Origin: Burkholderia sp. WSM2230
Lineage (GTDB): Bacteria; Pseudomonadota; Gammaproteobacteria; Burkholderiales; Burkholderiaceae
Length of the DNA stretch: 64,000 nucleotides
Direction: 5' to 3'
Assembly: GCF_000472445.1 (NCBI RefSeq)
Contig: NZ_AXAJ01000008.1
Coordinates: 188,551-252,550 of the forward strand
A program made the translations under genes and the position numbers. Positions 26,887-37,153 of this stretch are shown here, piece after piece. How positions within the stretch are numbered: the stretch's first letter is position 1; the number at the start of each line of letters is the position of its first letter. The notes under the pieces were generated by a model. It was given only the letters and a program-made list of their open reading frames with translations. It did no database searches and was not told the DNA's origin.

Positions 26887-27260
26887 GCGAGATGGTGAAA
26901 GTCTGTCGGGGGCGCGCAGTGCGCCCACTTATCCGACAATTCTACCTGACGAGGCTGGATGCGGCAGGCGAGTGCGGCGTGCCGCCGGCGCTCCAGCGGG
27001 TTTCGTGTTGAGTTTCGTGCGAACTGGCGTGGTGGCTCGCGCGCGGCATCGTGTCAATGCGCGCTGTAACAGGAGGTAAATCGGTTCGTTTCGGCGCTGC
27101 CGCGCGACTTAGCATGCGTGCGGCGCGCCTGCCGCTCGTGACGGCGCTCGCGTGAAAGCTCGGGTTCCCGCACCATGGCGCCTTCGGTTTGTCTTCAGTT
27201 TTGTCCTCGGTTTCCCCGTTAGTTTGCCCTCAGTGTGCCCTCAGTGCCGGAGTTTCTCGG
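26887..27260. other. Divergent intergenic region between glnS and ggt
   Basis: This 374-base stretch holds the promoters of glnS (left) and ggt (right). A ribosome-binding-site-like ACAGGAGGT occurs near 27068, but no ATG or GTG frame of convincing length follows it. A GC-rich hairpin-forming GCGCGCAGTGCGC lies near 26910. I see no gene. Confidence 0.5.
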
Positions 27261-29018
27261 ATGTCAATGCCGACGCACGGCGCGCCTCGCGCGCCTTATC
27301 CCTTCACCTTTTTCGCGCGACATGTCGCGGCCGCCGCGCTAGTCGCCACGGTTGCGGCGGGCGTGCTGGCACCGGCTTCGGCGCTCGCCAAAACGCCGCC
27401 GCTGAAAGCGGTATTCGATGCATCCGCGGTCGCGACGCCCGACCGCTACAGCGCTGACGCCGCGCAGCAGATCTTCGCCGCCGGCGGCAACGCGGTCGAT
27501 GCAGCCGTGGCCATCGCCTTCGCGCTCGCCGTGACGCGCCCCGACGCAGGCAATCTCGGCGGCGGCGGATTCATGACGCTGTTCGTCGACGGCAAGCCGT
27601 ATTTTCTCGACTACCGCGAGCGCGCGCCGCAACAGGCGACCCGTGACATGTATCTCGACGACAAAGGCAACGTCGTGCCGGGCATGAGCGCAGTCGGCCA
27701 TCGCGCGGTGGCCGTGCCAGGCACCGTCGACGGCATGTGGCAGGCGCAGCAGCGTTTCGGCAGGCTGAAGTGGAAACAGGTGCTCGCGCCCGCGATCCGA
27801 TACGCCACCGACGGCTTTCAGGTCGACCCCTGGCTCCAGCAGCGGCGCGAGGCTACGGCGAAGAACTTCGCGGGCAAGACCAACTTCGACGCCTATTTCG
27901 CGAGCCTGAAAGCCGGCACCACGTACCGCCAGCCGGAGCTCGCGCAAACCCTCGCGCGCATTGCGAGCGACGGCGGCCGCGAGTTCTACGAAGGACGCAC
28001 CGCCGATCTGATCGCGCAGCAGATGTACGGCCATGGTCTTGTCACGAAGGCCGATTTGCGGCAGTACAAGGCTGTCTGGCGCCAGCCGCTCATGGCGAAC
28101 TGGAACGGCTACCAGGTGCTCACCGCGCCGCCGCCAGGTTCGGGCGGTGTGGGTCTGATACAGATGCTGAAGATGAAGGCCCATTTGCAGCAGGCGTTCG
28201 ACGGGCTCGAACTGAATTCCGCGCCGTATATTCATCTGATTGCGCAAATCGAAGACCGCGTGTTCGCCGACCGGCAGCAATACATGGGCGACCCGGACTC
28301 GTACAAACTGCCCGTCGGCAAACTGCTCGACGACGCCTACCTCGCTCAACGCGCCGACGAGGTCAAAGCCGACGAAGTGCCGGGCGCGACGGCGATCAAG
28401 CCGGCTCCTGGCGACGCGCCGCCCGAGAAGGCGCAGACGACGCACTTCTCGGTGGTGGACAAATGGGGTAACGCGGTGTCGAACACCACCACGCTCGACG
28501 GCGAATTCGGTTCGGGCGTGGTCGTTGACGGTGCCGGCTTCCTGCTGAACGACGCGATGGACGACTTCGTGACGAGGCCCACCGCCTCAGGTGAGTCAGC
28601 CGCAAGCGGCGGCGGGAATCTCAACACGGTGCTGCCGGGCCGCCGCCCGCTTTCGTCGATGACGCCGACCATCTTGCTGAAGGACAACAAGGTGTCGCTG
28701 GTGATCGGCACGCCGGGTGGTTCGCGCATTCTGACCTCGATCTTTCAGGTCATGACCGATCTGTACGACTTCAACATGACGCCTGCGGACGCGCTCGCGG
28801 CCATGCGCTTTCATCACCAGTTGCTGCCGCAAAAGACGATCTACTTCGAACCCTACCGCCCGATTGCCGGCGAACTCGCCGCCCAGTTGCAAGCCATGGG
28901 CTATGTGCTGGAAGGGCAGTCGTTCAACGGTGATGTGCAGATGATCCGCGCCGACGGCACGACGCTCGAGCCGGCCGCTGATCCGCGTGGCGTGGGCGTC
29001 GGTCGCGTGATACGTTGA
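27261..29018 (+). CDS. ggt: Gamma-glutamyltransferase
   Basis: This is an exported, self-processing enzyme (585 aa) that hydrolyses or transfers the gamma-glutamyl group of glutathione. A signal peptide ends near ASALA. The precursor is cut before the nucleophile Thr393 in QTTHFSVVDKWGNAVS. The substrate-binding loops DAGNLGGGGFMT and LLNDAMDDF and the late PGGSRI segment are intact. The ATG at 27261 (MSMPTHG) has GGAG upstream; starts 5' of it would put extra residues before the signal peptide. Confidence 0.93.
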   Translation: MSMPTHGAPRAPYPFTFFARHVAAAALVATVAAGVLAPASALAKTPPLKAVFDASAVATPDRYSADAAQQIFAAGGNAVDAAVAIAFALAVTRPDAGNLGGGGFMTLFVDGKPYFLDYRERAPQQATRDMYLDDKGNVVPGMSAVGHRAVAVPGTVDGMWQAQQRFGRLKWKQVLAPAIRYATDGFQVDPWLQQRREATAKNFAGKTNFDAYFASLKAGTTYRQPELAQTLARIASDGGREFYEGRTADLIAQQMYGHGLVTKADLRQYKAVWRQPLMANWNGYQVLTAPPPGSGGVGLIQMLKMKAHLQQAFDGLELNSAPYIHLIAQIEDRVFADRQQYMGDPDSYKLPVGKLLDDAYLAQRADEVKADEVPGATAIKPAPGDAPPEKAQTTHFSVVDKWGNAVSNTTTLDGEFGSGVVVDGAGFLLNDAMDDFVTRPTASGESAASGGGNLNTVLPGRRPLSSMTPTILLKDNKVSLVIGTPGGSRILTSIFQVMTDLYDFNMTPADALAAMRFHHQLLPQKTIYFEPYRPIAGELAAQLQAMGYVLEGQSFNGDVQMIRADGTTLEPAADPRGVGVGRVIR

Positions 29019-29105
29019 GCGCGCTGGAAGGGGGGCCGCAACGGGATGTAGCGGTTCCCGGCAGCTTCGCAAACGCATCGCCAAAAACAGGTTACGGGGA
29101 ACACC

Positions 29106-29675
29106 ATGAGCGCACCAAAAACCAACGTACTCGTACTGCCGGGCTACCAGAACTCGGGCGCCGGGCATTGGCAGACTCGCTGGGAGACACTCGATCCGGC
29201 ATTCACGCGCGTGCAGATGCCTGACTGGGATCATCCCGCGCGCGACGCCTGGTGCCGCGCGCTGGACGCCGCAGTCGCGGCCGTCGCGGACGTTGACTCG
29301 CCGATCCTGCTCGCGGCCCATAGTCTCGGCTGCCTGACGACCGCTTTCTGGGCCGCGCAGTATGCGAGCGCCGGGCAACTCGCCAAGGTCGCCGGCGTGC
29401 TGCTGGTGGCCGTGCCCGATCCAGCGGAACCGCACTTTCCGCAGGACGCCAGCGGCTTTGCGCCCGTACCGCTCGAACGCTTGCCGTTCGCGAGCATTGT
29501 CGTATGCAGCACCGACGACCCCTACGGCGGCGTGCCTTTCTCGCAAGCCTGCGCAAAAGCCTGGGGCAGCCGCTGGATCGACATCGGCCCGCGCGGACAC
29601 ATCAATGCCGACAGCGGACTCGGCGATTGGGACGAGGCGCGCCGGTGGCTGTCCGCGCTTTGCAAGTTGGGCTGA
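29106..29675 (+). CDS. RBBP9/YdeN-family serine hydrolase
   Basis: This compact alpha/beta hydrolase (189 aa) has the N-terminus VLVLPGYQNSGAGHWQTRWE typical of the RBBP9/YdeN family. The catalytic triad is visible: Ser73 in AHSLGC, Asp138 in STDDPYGG, and His165 in RGHINADSG. Biological substrates of this family are largely unknown. It starts 87 bases after ggt on the same strand and may be co-transcribed. A GGGGA stretch precedes the ATG. Confidence 0.9.
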   Translation: MSAPKTNVLVLPGYQNSGAGHWQTRWETLDPAFTRVQMPDWDHPARDAWCRALDAAVAAVADVDSPILLAAHSLGCLTTAFWAAQYASAGQLAKVAGVLLVAVPDPAEPHFPQDASGFAPVPLERLPFASIVVCSTDDPYGGVPFSQACAKAWGSRWIDIGPRGHINADSGLGDWDEARRWLSALCKLG

Positions 29676-29712
29676 AGCAGGACGGCGCGCAGTCGGCAGT
29701 CGGCCGGCAGTC

Positions 29713-29762
29713 AGTCGGTAGTTAGTCGGTAGTTAGTCGGTAGTTAGTCGGTAGTTAGTCGG
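29713..29762. repeat. Tandem repeat, unit AGTCGGTAGTT, about 4.5 copies
   Basis: Four exact 11-bp copies (29713-29756) are followed by a partial one. Degenerate CAGTCGG-type copies precede them from about 29690. The array lies between the convergent hydrolase and CoA-transferase genes. Confidence 0.9.
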
Positions 29763-29823
29763 CGACGGATGCGCGTCGGCGAACTGCGAACGCGTCGCCG
29801 CCGCAGCGCGTCGCCTCCCGCCT

Positions 29824-31044
29824 TCATATCACCGCTTGCGCGCGCAACGCCGTGATCCGTTCGTCGCTATAACCGAGCACATCGCGTAGCACGCTTTCCG
29901 TGTGCTCCCCGAGCGTCGGCGGATGAGCGAGCGCCTGCGGCGGCGTGCCCGTCATATTGATCGGATTGCGCACCAGCTTGACAGTGCCGCCCGAAGGATG
30001 GGGCAGATCCACCTGCATGCCGCGCGCCACCACCTGCTCGTTCTCGAACACTTCTGCGAGATCGTTGATCGGCCCGCAAGGCACCCCCGCCGCTTCGAGC
30101 GCCGCGATCCATTGCTGCTTGCCCTGCAGGCGGACCATCTCCGCGAGGATCGGCACGAGCACGTCGCGGTGACGCACGCGTGCGGGGTTGGTCGCGAAGC
30201 GCTCGTCGTCGGCGAGTTCGGCGCGTTGGCCCACCTCGACGAACTTGCGGAACTGTCCGTCGTTGCCGACTGCGACGATGATCCACCCGTCGCTCGTCTG
30301 GAAAGTCTGGTAGGGCACGATGTTCGGGTGCGCATTGCCCCAGCGCACCGGCGGCTGACCGCTCGCGAGGTAGTTCGAATTCATATTGGCGAGCATGGCG
30401 ACCTGCACGTCGAGCAGCGCCATGTCGATATATTGACCTTCGCCCGTTCGGTCGCGATGCGTGAGCGCGGTGAGCACCGCGATGGTCGAATACATGCCGG
30501 TCATCAGGTCGGCAATGGCCACGCCCGCCTTCTGCGGGCCGCCGCCCGGCTGGCCGTCGCGCTCGCCGGTAATGCTCATGAATCCGCCTATGCCTTGCAC
30601 GATGAAGTCGTAGCCCGCGCGCTGGGCATACGGTCCGGTCTGCCCGAAACCCGTCACCGAGCAATAGATCAGGTCGGGCTTCACTTCTTTCAGCGACGCG
30701 TAGTCCAGGCCGTATTTCTTCAACTGACCGACCTTGTAGTTCTCGAGCACCACGTCGCTTTGCGCGGCCAGCTCGCGAATGATCCGCTGGCCTTCGGGCG
30801 AGGCGATATCCACGGTGACCGAGCGCTTGTTGCGGTTCGCCGCCAGGTAGTAGGCCGCCTCGCGCGTGTCCGCGCCTTCAGGCGTCTTCAGGTACGGTGG
30901 CCCCCAGTGGCGCGTGTCGTCGCCCACCTCCGGGCGTTCTATCTTGATGACGTCCGCGCCGAAATCGGCAAGCGTCTGCGCGCACCAGGGGCCGGCGAGC
31001 ACGCGGGTGAGATCCAGCACGCGGATATGACTGAGAGCGCCCAT
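29824..31044 (-). CDS. CaiB/BaiF (family III) CoA-transferase
   Basis: This cytoplasmic protein (406 aa) moves CoA between carboxylic acids. The family pattern is clear: VLDLTRVLAGPWCAQTLADF at the N-terminus, DVIKIERP, NRNKRSVTVDI, and the catalytic Asp in GVAIADLMTGMYS. It resembles dicarboxylate (glutarate or succinate type) CoA-transferases, but the substrate is not certain. The ATG at 31044 follows GGAG; an in-frame TTG six codons upstream is less likely. No acyl-CoA dehydrogenase gene lies next to it. Confidence 0.88.
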   Translation of the reverse strand: MGALSHIRVLDLTRVLAGPWCAQTLADFGADVIKIERPEVGDDTRHWGPPYLKTPEGADTREAAYYLAANRNKRSVTVDIASPEGQRIIRELAAQSDVVLENYKVGQLKKYGLDYASLKEVKPDLIYCSVTGFGQTGPYAQRAGYDFIVQGIGGFMSITGERDGQPGGGPQKAGVAIADLMTGMYSTIAVLTALTHRDRTGEGQYIDMALLDVQVAMLANMNSNYLASGQPPVRWGNAHPNIVPYQTFQTSDGWIIVAVGNDGQFRKFVEVGQRAELADDERFATNPARVRHRDVLVPILAEMVRLQGKQQWIAALEAAGVPCGPINDLAEVFENEQVVARGMQVDLPHPSGGTVKLVRNPINMTGTPPQALAHPPTLGEHTESVLRDVLGYSDERITALRAQAVI

Positions 31045-31260
31045 GTTTGTCTGTGTCTCCAATGTAAGCAGGCGGCACGCGAGGCGCCGCGGATGTGGGC
31101 AATCTTAAGCGATTCACGCGAGCCGGCGCAGTCGGCCAAACGTCATAGGACGAATCAGGCGCCGTCGCTGGACGCGGGAGGCGCAACGAACGAGGCATGG
31201 ACGGCACGCCAAGGCGCGTATGACCAGGATGTGGAGCGATGTCTGAGGGGCGGTGCAAAC

Positions 31261-31338
31261 AGCGCGGACAAACTGCACGGACAAACAGCGCGGACAAACT
31301 GCACGGACAAACCGCGCGGACAAACCGCACAGACAAAC
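31261..31338. repeat. Tandem repeat of 13 bp, six copies
   Basis: Six contiguous 13-bp units share the pattern nGCrCGGACAAAC, with alternating AGCG and TGCA starts in the first four. It lies upstream of alaS, about 65 bases before a TATAAT element at 31405. Just after it comes the near-palindromic CTGGCCAGGCCTGGCCA. Confidence 0.9.
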
Positions 31339-31495
31339 GCCTGGCCAGGCCTGGCCAAACGGCCGACGCGCCCGCGGCGCTGCCGCGCAAGCGCGCCGAT
31401 CCCGTATAATCAGTCGTTTAAGAAACAAACAGTTGGCGCATCTCACGATGCCGCCGGTAAAAGTCAGGATCAGTCAGGACCGTCCCCCGCACGCC

Positions 31496-34120
31496 ATGAA
31501 AGCCGCCGAAATCCGCGAGAAATTCCTCCAGTTCTTCGAATCGAAGGGCCATACGATTGTTCGCTCGTCGAGCCTTGTGCCCGGCAACGACCCGACACTG
31601 CTCTTCACCAATTCGGGAATGGTGCAGTTCAAAGATGTGTTCCTCGGCGCGGAATCGCGGCCGTATTCGCGCGCCACGACCGCGCAGCGCAGCGTGCGCG
31701 CTGGCGGCAAGCATAACGATCTGGAAAACGTCGGCTACACCGCGCGTCACCACACGTTCTTCGAAATGCTGGGCAATTTCTCGTTCGGCGACTATTTCAA
31801 GCGCGACGCGATCCACTATGCGTGGGAATTGCTGACAGGCGTGTACCAGCTGCCGAAAGAAAAGCTGTGGGTGACCGTCTATCACGAAGACGACGAAGCG
31901 CACGACATCTGGGCGAAAGAAGTGGGCGTGCCGGTCGAGCGCATCATCCGGATCGGCGACAACAAGGGCGCGCGTTACGCGTCGGACAACTTCTGGCAAA
32001 TGGCCGACACCGGTCCGTGCGGCCCGTGCTCGGAAATTTTCTACGACCACGGCCCGGACGTGTGGGGCGGCCCGCCGGGATCGCCGGAAGAAGACGGCGA
32101 CCGCTACATCGAGATCTGGAATCTCGTGTTCATGCAGTTCAACCGCGACGCGCAGGGCAACATGACGCCGCTGCCCAAGCAGTGCGTCGACACCGGCATG
32201 GGTCTCGAGCGTATCGCGGCGGTGCTGCAGCACGTGCACAGCAACTATGAGATCGACCTGTTCCAGGCGCTCATCAAGGCCGCGGCGCGCGAAACGGGCG
32301 TGAGCGATCTCACGAACAACTCGCTGAAGGTGATCGCCGACCACATCCGCGCGTGCTCGTTCCTGATTGTGGACGGCGTGATTCCCGGCAATGAAGGCCG
32401 CGGCTATGTGCTGCGCCGTATCGTGCGCCGCGCTATCCGCCACGGCTACAAGCTCGGCAAGAAGGGCTCGTTTTTCCATCGCATGGTGGCCGACCTCGTC
32501 GAGCAGATGGGTGGCGCCTATCCGGAACTGAAAGACGCCCAGGCGCGCGTGACCGACGTGCTGCGCCAGGAAGAAGAGCGCTTCTTCGAGACCATCGAGC
32601 ACGGCATGTCGATCCTCGAAAACGCGCTCGCAGAGCTCGAAAAGAAGGGCGGCAAGACGCTCGACGGCGAACTCGCGTTCAAGCTGCACGACACCTACGG
32701 CTTCCCGCTCGACCTGACGGCAGACGTGTGCCGCGAGCGCGAAGTCACCGTGGATGAAGCCGCGTTCGACGAAGCTATGGCGCGTCAGCGCGAACAGGCT
32801 CGTGCGGCCGGCAAGTTCAAGATGTCGCAGGGCCTCGAATACTCGGGCGCGAAAACGACGTTCCATGGCTATGAGGAAATCGTCTTCGACGACGCGAAGG
32901 TCGTGGCGCTGTATGCGGACGGCGCGTCGGTGCAGGAAGTCGCGCATGGTCAGCAGGCGGTCGTCGTGCTCGACCACACGCCGTTCTACGCGGAATCGGG
33001 CGGCCAGGTCGGCGACCAGGGCTTGCTCGCGAACGCAAGCGTGCGCTTTGCGGTAACCGACACGTTGAAGGTTCAGGCCGACGTGGTCGGCCATCACGGC
33101 ACGCTCGAGCAGGGCACGCTGAAGGTAGGCGACGTGGTCAAGGCTGAAATCGACGCGGTTCGCCGCGCGCGCACGGCTCGCAACCACTCGGCCACGCACC
33201 TGATGCACAAGGCGCTGCGCGAAGTGCTCGGTTCGCACGTGCAGCAGAAGGGCTCGCTCGTCGATCCTGACAAGACGCGCTTCGACTTCGCGCACAACGC
33301 GCCCATGACAGACGAGCAGATTCGCCGCGTCGAGGAAATCGTCAACGCGGAAGTGCTGGCGAACGCCCCCGGCATCGTGCGCGTCATGCCGTTCGACGAA
33401 GCGGTGAAGGGCGGCGCAATGGCGCTGTTCGGCGAAAAGTACGGCGACGAAGTACGTGTGCTCGATCTGGGCTTTTCGCGCGAGTTGTGCGGCGGCACGC
33501 ACGTGCATCGCACTGGCGACATCGGTCTCTTCAAGATCGTGATGGAAGGCGGCGTGGCGGCGGGCATCCGTCGCGTGGAAGCCATCACCGGCGACAACGC
33601 CGTGCGCTTCGTGCAGGACCTGGACGCGCGCATCAACGCCGCGGCCGCGGTGCTGAAGGCTCAGCCGTCCGAGCTCACGCAGCGCATCAGCCAGGTGCAG
33701 GATCAGGTGAAGCAGCTCGAAAAAGAATTGAGCGCGCTCAAGTCGAAGATGGCGTCGAGCCAGGGCGACGAGCTTGCCGGTCAGGCAATCGAAGTCGCCG
33801 GCGTGCAGGTCCTTGCGGCTACGCTCGAAGGCGCTGACGTGAAGACGCTGCGCGAAACGGTGGACAAGCTCAAGGACAAGCTGAAGAGCGCGGCAATCGT
33901 GCTGGCTTCCGTCGAAGGAGGCAAGGTCAGCCTGATTGCCGGTGTGACCGCGGAGGCGAGCAAGAAGGTCAAGGCCGGGGAACTGGTCAACTTCGTTGCG
34001 CAGCAGGTTGGCGGAAAGGGCGGCGGCCGGCCGGACATGGCTCAAGCCGGCGGCACGGAGCCGGCGAATCTGCCTGCGGCGCTCGCCGGCGTGAAGGGTT
34101 GGGTCGAAGCGCAGCTTTGA
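31496..34120 (+). CDS. alaS: Alanine-tRNA ligase
   Basis: AlaRS (874 aa) attaches alanine to tRNA-Ala and edits mischarged Ser and Gly. The class II catalytic domain begins [14 protein letters not shown] and contains [17 protein letters not shown]. The editing domain has the zinc-type motif NHSATHLMH and the later [15 protein letters not shown]-terminal coiled-coil/DHHA1 domain ends [12 protein letters not shown]. The ATG at 31496 matches the family start and length; the frame runs open upstream through the tandem repeat, which is not family sequence. A TATAAT at 31405-31410 is a likely -10. Confidence 0.97.
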   Translation: MKAAEIREKFLQFFESKGHTIVRSSSLVPGNDPTLLFTNSGMVQFKDVFLGAESRPYSRATTAQRSVRAGGKHNDLENVGYTARHHTFFEMLGNFSFGDYFKRDAIHYAWELLTGVYQLPKEKLWVTVYHEDDEAHDIWAKEVGVPVERIIRIGDNKGARYASDNFWQMADTGPCGPCSEIFYDHGPDVWGGPPGSPEEDGDRYIEIWNLVFMQFNRDAQGNMTPLPKQCVDTGMGLERIAAVLQHVHSNYEIDLFQALIKAAARETGVSDLTNNSLKVIADHIRACSFLIVDGVIPGNEGRGYVLRRIVRRAIRHGYKLGKKGSFFHRMVADLVEQMGGAYPELKDAQARVTDVLRQEEERFFETIEHGMSILENALAELEKKGGKTLDGELAFKLHDTYGFPLDLTADVCREREVTVDEAAFDEAMARQREQARAAGKFKMSQGLEYSGAKTTFHGYEEIVFDDAKVVALYADGASVQEVAHGQQAVVVLDHTPFYAESGGQVGDQGLLANASVRFAVTDTLKVQADVVGHHGTLEQGTLKVGDVVKAEIDAVRRARTARNHSATHLMHKALREVLGSHVQQKGSLVDPDKTRFDFAHNAPMTDEQIRRVEEIVNAEVLANAPGIVRVMPFDEAVKGGAMALFGEKYGDEVRVLDLGFSRELCGGTHVHRTGDIGLFKIVMEGGVAAGIRRVEAITGDNAVRFVQDLDARINAAAAVLKAQPSELTQRISQVQDQVKQLEKELSALKSKMASSQGDELAGQAIEVAGVQVLAATLEGADVKTLRETVDKLKDKLKSAAIVLASVEGGKVSLIAGVTAEASKKVKAGELVNFVAQQVGGKGGGRPDMAQAGGTEPANLPAALAGVKGWVEAQL

Positions 34121-34215
34121 TCCGTCGTCAAGCTCGGAGTGCGAGCCGACCGGTTATCTCTGGCAGGCTCGCTGAAGCGCATTAAAGAGCTCGAGACAAG
34201 GCCAGTTTGGGCCAA

Positions 34216-34270
34216 ATTGGGCCACGTAGGGCGCCTGGTTGCCGGCGCGTTACGTGGCCCAATGTTTTTT
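34216..34270 (+). terminator. Terminator of alaS
   Basis: A perfect 13-bp stem pairs ATTGGGCCACGTA (34216-34228) with TACGTGGCCCAAT (34251-34263) around a 22-base loop that contains a smaller hairpin. A run of T residues follows. It lies 96 bases after the alaS stop. Confidence 0.82.
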
Positions 34271-34379
34271 CCACGAGCGCGACTACTTAGGCGTTTAACC
34301 GTGGAACTCGCACGCGTCCACATGACGGCCGCGACTCATGCCAAACAGCCGCAGACTCCGCCAGCGCTTGACGCAAAGA

Positions 34380-35372
34380 TCAGGCGACGTCAGCGCCTAC
34401 GCTTGCCTGAACGCCGGAGGCCGCATCCAGAGCCCCGTGGTCCGTTTCTCCGACGCTGCGCACGCCGCTGTGCCCCGTCAGCGTCTGCTTCAGCGCATTG
34501 AGTGCTGACGAAAAATGCCCGCGCCGCCAGACGAGCAGCGTCTCTACGGTGCCGATGTCGGGCAGGTCATGCACGGCGATATTGCTCGCGTCGGCGGCCA
34601 AACCCAGCACCGAGCGGGGCGCCACCGCCACGCCCGCACCGGCGGCGACGCATGCCACGATTGCGTGATATGAGCCGAGTTCCAGCACACGCGCCGGCCT
34701 CACGCCGTGCTCCAGATACCATTTCTCGATGTAAGCCCGATAGGCGCAGCCGCGCTCGAACGCCACGAGCGTCGACAGCGCGATGTCGCGCACCTCGTGA
34801 ATCGGCCGATGTCCGCGCGGAGTCAGCATCACGAGTTCCTCTGTGAAGACCGGCACCGTCTCGAACAGTTCGCCGAGGGCGGCGGGGTCGAGCGGCGTGG
34901 CTACCAGCGCGGCGTCCACCTCGAATTCGCGAACACGCTCGATCAGTTTGCCGGTCGTGCCGGTCTCGAGCTCGAGCGCGACATCGGGCCATTGCTGGTG
35001 ATACTGGGCGAGCAGTCCCGGAAGACGCGTTGCCGCGACGCTTTCCATGGTGCCCAAACGCAGGCGTCCGCTCGGACGGTCCGCGCGCACGGCATGACGC
35101 GCTTCGTCCGCTAGAGCGAGCAGCCGTTCGGCATAAGGCAGAAGCGTCTCACCGGCCGGCGTCAGCACGAGGCGCCGCCCGTCGCGGATGAAAAGCTCCG
35201 CGCCGAGCTGCTCTTCGAGTTGCTTGATCCGGGTAGTGACGTTCGATTGCACGCGATTGAGCTTCGCAGCGGCGCGCGTCACGCCGTTTTCGCGCACGAC
35301 GGCCCGAAAAATCGTCAAGGCGGCCAAGTCCACGATTCTCTCCCGGCGATGGATGGTATCCAAATTATTCAT
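34380..35372 (-). CDS. LysR-family transcriptional regulator
   Basis: This 330-aa DNA-binding protein has the LysR helix-turn-helix at about residues 15-75 (AALTIFRAVVRENGVTRAA, VTTRIKQLEEQLGAELFIRD) and a C-terminal effector domain (RLRLGTMESVAATRLPGLLA). It is divergent from the YbfB-type MFS transporter gene, with a 156-base AT-containing gap. By the usual LysR arrangement it probably controls that transporter and itself. The effector is unknown. Confidence 0.9.
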   Translation of the reverse strand: MNNLDTIHRRERIVDLAALTIFRAVVRENGVTRAAAKLNRVQSNVTTRIKQLEEQLGAELFIRDGRRLVLTPAGETLLPYAERLLALADEARHAVRADRPSGRLRLGTMESVAATRLPGLLAQYHQQWPDVALELETGTTGKLIERVREFEVDAALVATPLDPAALGELFETVPVFTEELVMLTPRGHRPIHEVRDIALSTLVAFERGCAYRAYIEKWYLEHGVRPARVLELGSYHAIVACVAAGAGVAVAPRSVLGLAADASNIAVHDLPDIGTVETLLVWRRGHFSSALNALKQTLTGHSGVRSVGETDHGALDAASGVQASVGADVA

Positions 35373-35528
35373 TTTTCATGATTGAATCGTCAAGCTAATA
35401 TGGAACGGCCTGTCTGGACGGGGCTGTCGATCTAGCCTTGTCTTGCCTGGTCTTTGCCTTACTGCGCGGCGGCTGATGCGGTCTCCGCGTGGTTTCCTGC
35501 GCTCCCTCACTCTCCTGAACGGCTGGCC

Positions 35529-37037
35529 ATGAACGATCTCGCTTCCAACGCCCAACGCTTTCTAGCGGAGCCTCAGGCGGCACGGCGCGCCGCGCTTGCC
35601 TGCATGGTGACGCTCGCCGTCGCGCTTGGCGTCGGACGGTTCGCGTTCACGCCGCTCCTGCCGTTGATGCTGCACGGCGGCGCGTTCGGTCAGCCGCCAA
35701 TCGACATCCAGCATGGTGGCTGGCTGGCGTCGTTCAATTACGCAGGCTATTTCGTGGGTGCGCTCAGCTGCGCGGCGTTGCGAGTCGAGCCCGCGCGGGT
35801 GGTGCGCGCGGGGCTCGCGCTGACTGTGATGTTGACGCTGGCAATGGGCGTCACAAGTCACTTCTGGATATGGGCGGTGGTGCGCTTCGTTGCAGGAGCG
35901 GTCAGCGCGTGGACTTTTGTTTTCGCGTCGCAGTGGGGCTTGCGGCGGCTCGCGGAACTCGTACAGCCGGCATGGGGCGGCGTGATTTATACAGGGCCGG
36001 GCGTCGGCATTGTCGGGACCGGGTTGCTGGTCAGCGCGGCGGGCAGTTATGGCGCGACGGCGGGATGGATCGGCTTTGGCTTGATCTCGGCGGTCCTCGC
36101 GGCGGCAGTCTGGCCGGCGTTCGGGAGCGGCGTGACATCAGCCGCGGGTGCGGAGGCCAACGGCGCTGCGGCGCCGGTCACCGCGGCAGCAAAGGGCGCT
36201 GTCGCTGCGACGCCAGGTGGACGTGGCGGGCCCGCAAGTCCCGGAACTGCTGGAACTGCCGGAACTGCTGGAACTGCTGGAACTGCTGGAACTGCTGGAA
36301 CTGCTGGAACTGCTGGAACTGCTGGAACTGCCGGCAGCACTGCAAGCCGCGAAAGTGCCGAAAGCGTCCAAAGCCCCGAGAGGCTTCAAAGCCCCGGCTC
36401 CAGAACCACTGCCGCCGCAACCGGCCGCCCGGCGTCTGACAGCATTCCTGCCACCCACCGCGCCGACGCCTTCTGGCTAGTGGTGCTGTACGGTGTGCCT
36501 GGCTTCGGCTACATCATCACCGCGACGTTTTTGCCGGTGATCGCGCGCCACGCGTTGCCGGGCTCGCCGTGGCCCGACCTGTTCTGGCCGATGTTCGGCG
36601 CCGCGCTGATCGTCGGTGCATTGCTGGCCGCGCGCCTGCCGCTGCACCTGGACAACCGCGTGTTGCTGGCGGGCAGCTATGTGTTGCAGGCGGCTGGTAT
36701 CGCGCTGGGAATCGTCTGGCCGACGGCGGGCGGTTTTTCGCTCGGAAGCGTTCTGATCGGCGTCCCGTTCACTGCCATCACGCTCTTTGCGATGCGGGAG
36801 GCGCGGCGTCTGCGCGGCGACGATGCGGCCGGTCTCATGGGCTACGCGACGGCTGCTTATGGTCTTGGCCAGATCGTCGGCCCGCTGGTGGCCGCACCGA
36901 TTGCCGCGCACACCGGCTCGTTTTCGCCCGCGTTGTGGCTGGCGGCCGGCGTGTTGCTGCTCGGCGCCGTGGGGCTGGTGGTCGTGGCGCGCGTACCTCG
37001 CGCACGAGAACGTATGGCAGATTGCGGTTGCGGCTGA
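35529..37037 (+). CDS. YbfB/YjiJ-type MFS transporter with (Gly-Thr-Ala)10 loop
   Basis: This inner-membrane protein (502 aa) has twelve hydrophobic segments. The first bundle starts MVTLAVALGVGRFAFTPLLP, the YbfB/YjiJ signature. Between helices 6 and 7, where relatives have a short cytoplasmic loop, there is a long low-complexity insert (about residues 200-320). Its core is ten tandem Gly-Thr-Ala units encoded by a 9-bp minisatellite, followed by Ser/Pro-rich sequence. The second bundle starts FWLVVLYGVPGFGYIITATF. The ATG at 35529 is chosen over an earlier frame start. A divergent LysR gene probably regulates it. Confidence 0.88.
   Translation: MNDLASNAQRFLAEPQAARRAALACMVTLAVALGVGRFAFTPLLPLMLHGGAFGQPPIDIQHGGWLASFNYAGYFVGALSCAALRVEPARVVRAGLALTVMLTLAMGVTSHFWIWAVVRFVAGAVSAWTFVFASQWGLRRLAELVQPAWGGVIYTGPGVGIVGTGLLVSAAGSYGATAGWIGFGLISAVLAAAVWPAFGSGVTSAAGAEANGAAAPVTAAAKGAVAATPGGRGGPASPGTAGTAGTAGTAGTAGTAGTAGTAGTAGTAGSTASRESAESVQSPERLQSPGSRTTAAATGRPASDSIPATHRADAFWLVVLYGVPGFGYIITATFLPVIARHALPGSPWPDLFWPMFGAALIVGALLAARLPLHLDNRVLLAGSYVLQAAGIALGIVWPTAGGFSLGSVLIGVPFTAITLFAMREARRLRGDDAAGLMGYATAAYGLGQIVGPLVAAPIAAHTGSFSPALWLAAGVLLLGAVGLVVVARVPRARERMADCGCG
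36243..36332 (+). repeat. Coding minisatellite, 9-bp unit GGAACTGCT, ten copies
   Basis: Ten uninterrupted 9-bp units (two carry a final C) lie in frame in the MFS gene and encode Gly-Thr-Ala each time. Since the unit is a multiple of three, gain or loss of copies would keep the reading frame. Confidence 0.95.
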
Positions 37038-37153
37038 ACCCAGGCAAACCCACGCAACCCACCCGCGCACAGATGACCAAACACCCCCCTTGCGCACTAA
37101 AATGACCGCTTTCCGTCATCCCCGCGCGTCTGTCGCCGGTCGCGCCGTCCGTC

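Noticed and set aside
31253-31495. Longer alaS N-terminus reading through the 13-bp repeats
   Set aside because: The added residues are repetitive and absent from the AlaRS family; the ATG at 31496 gives the normal start and a -10 element lies inside the extension.
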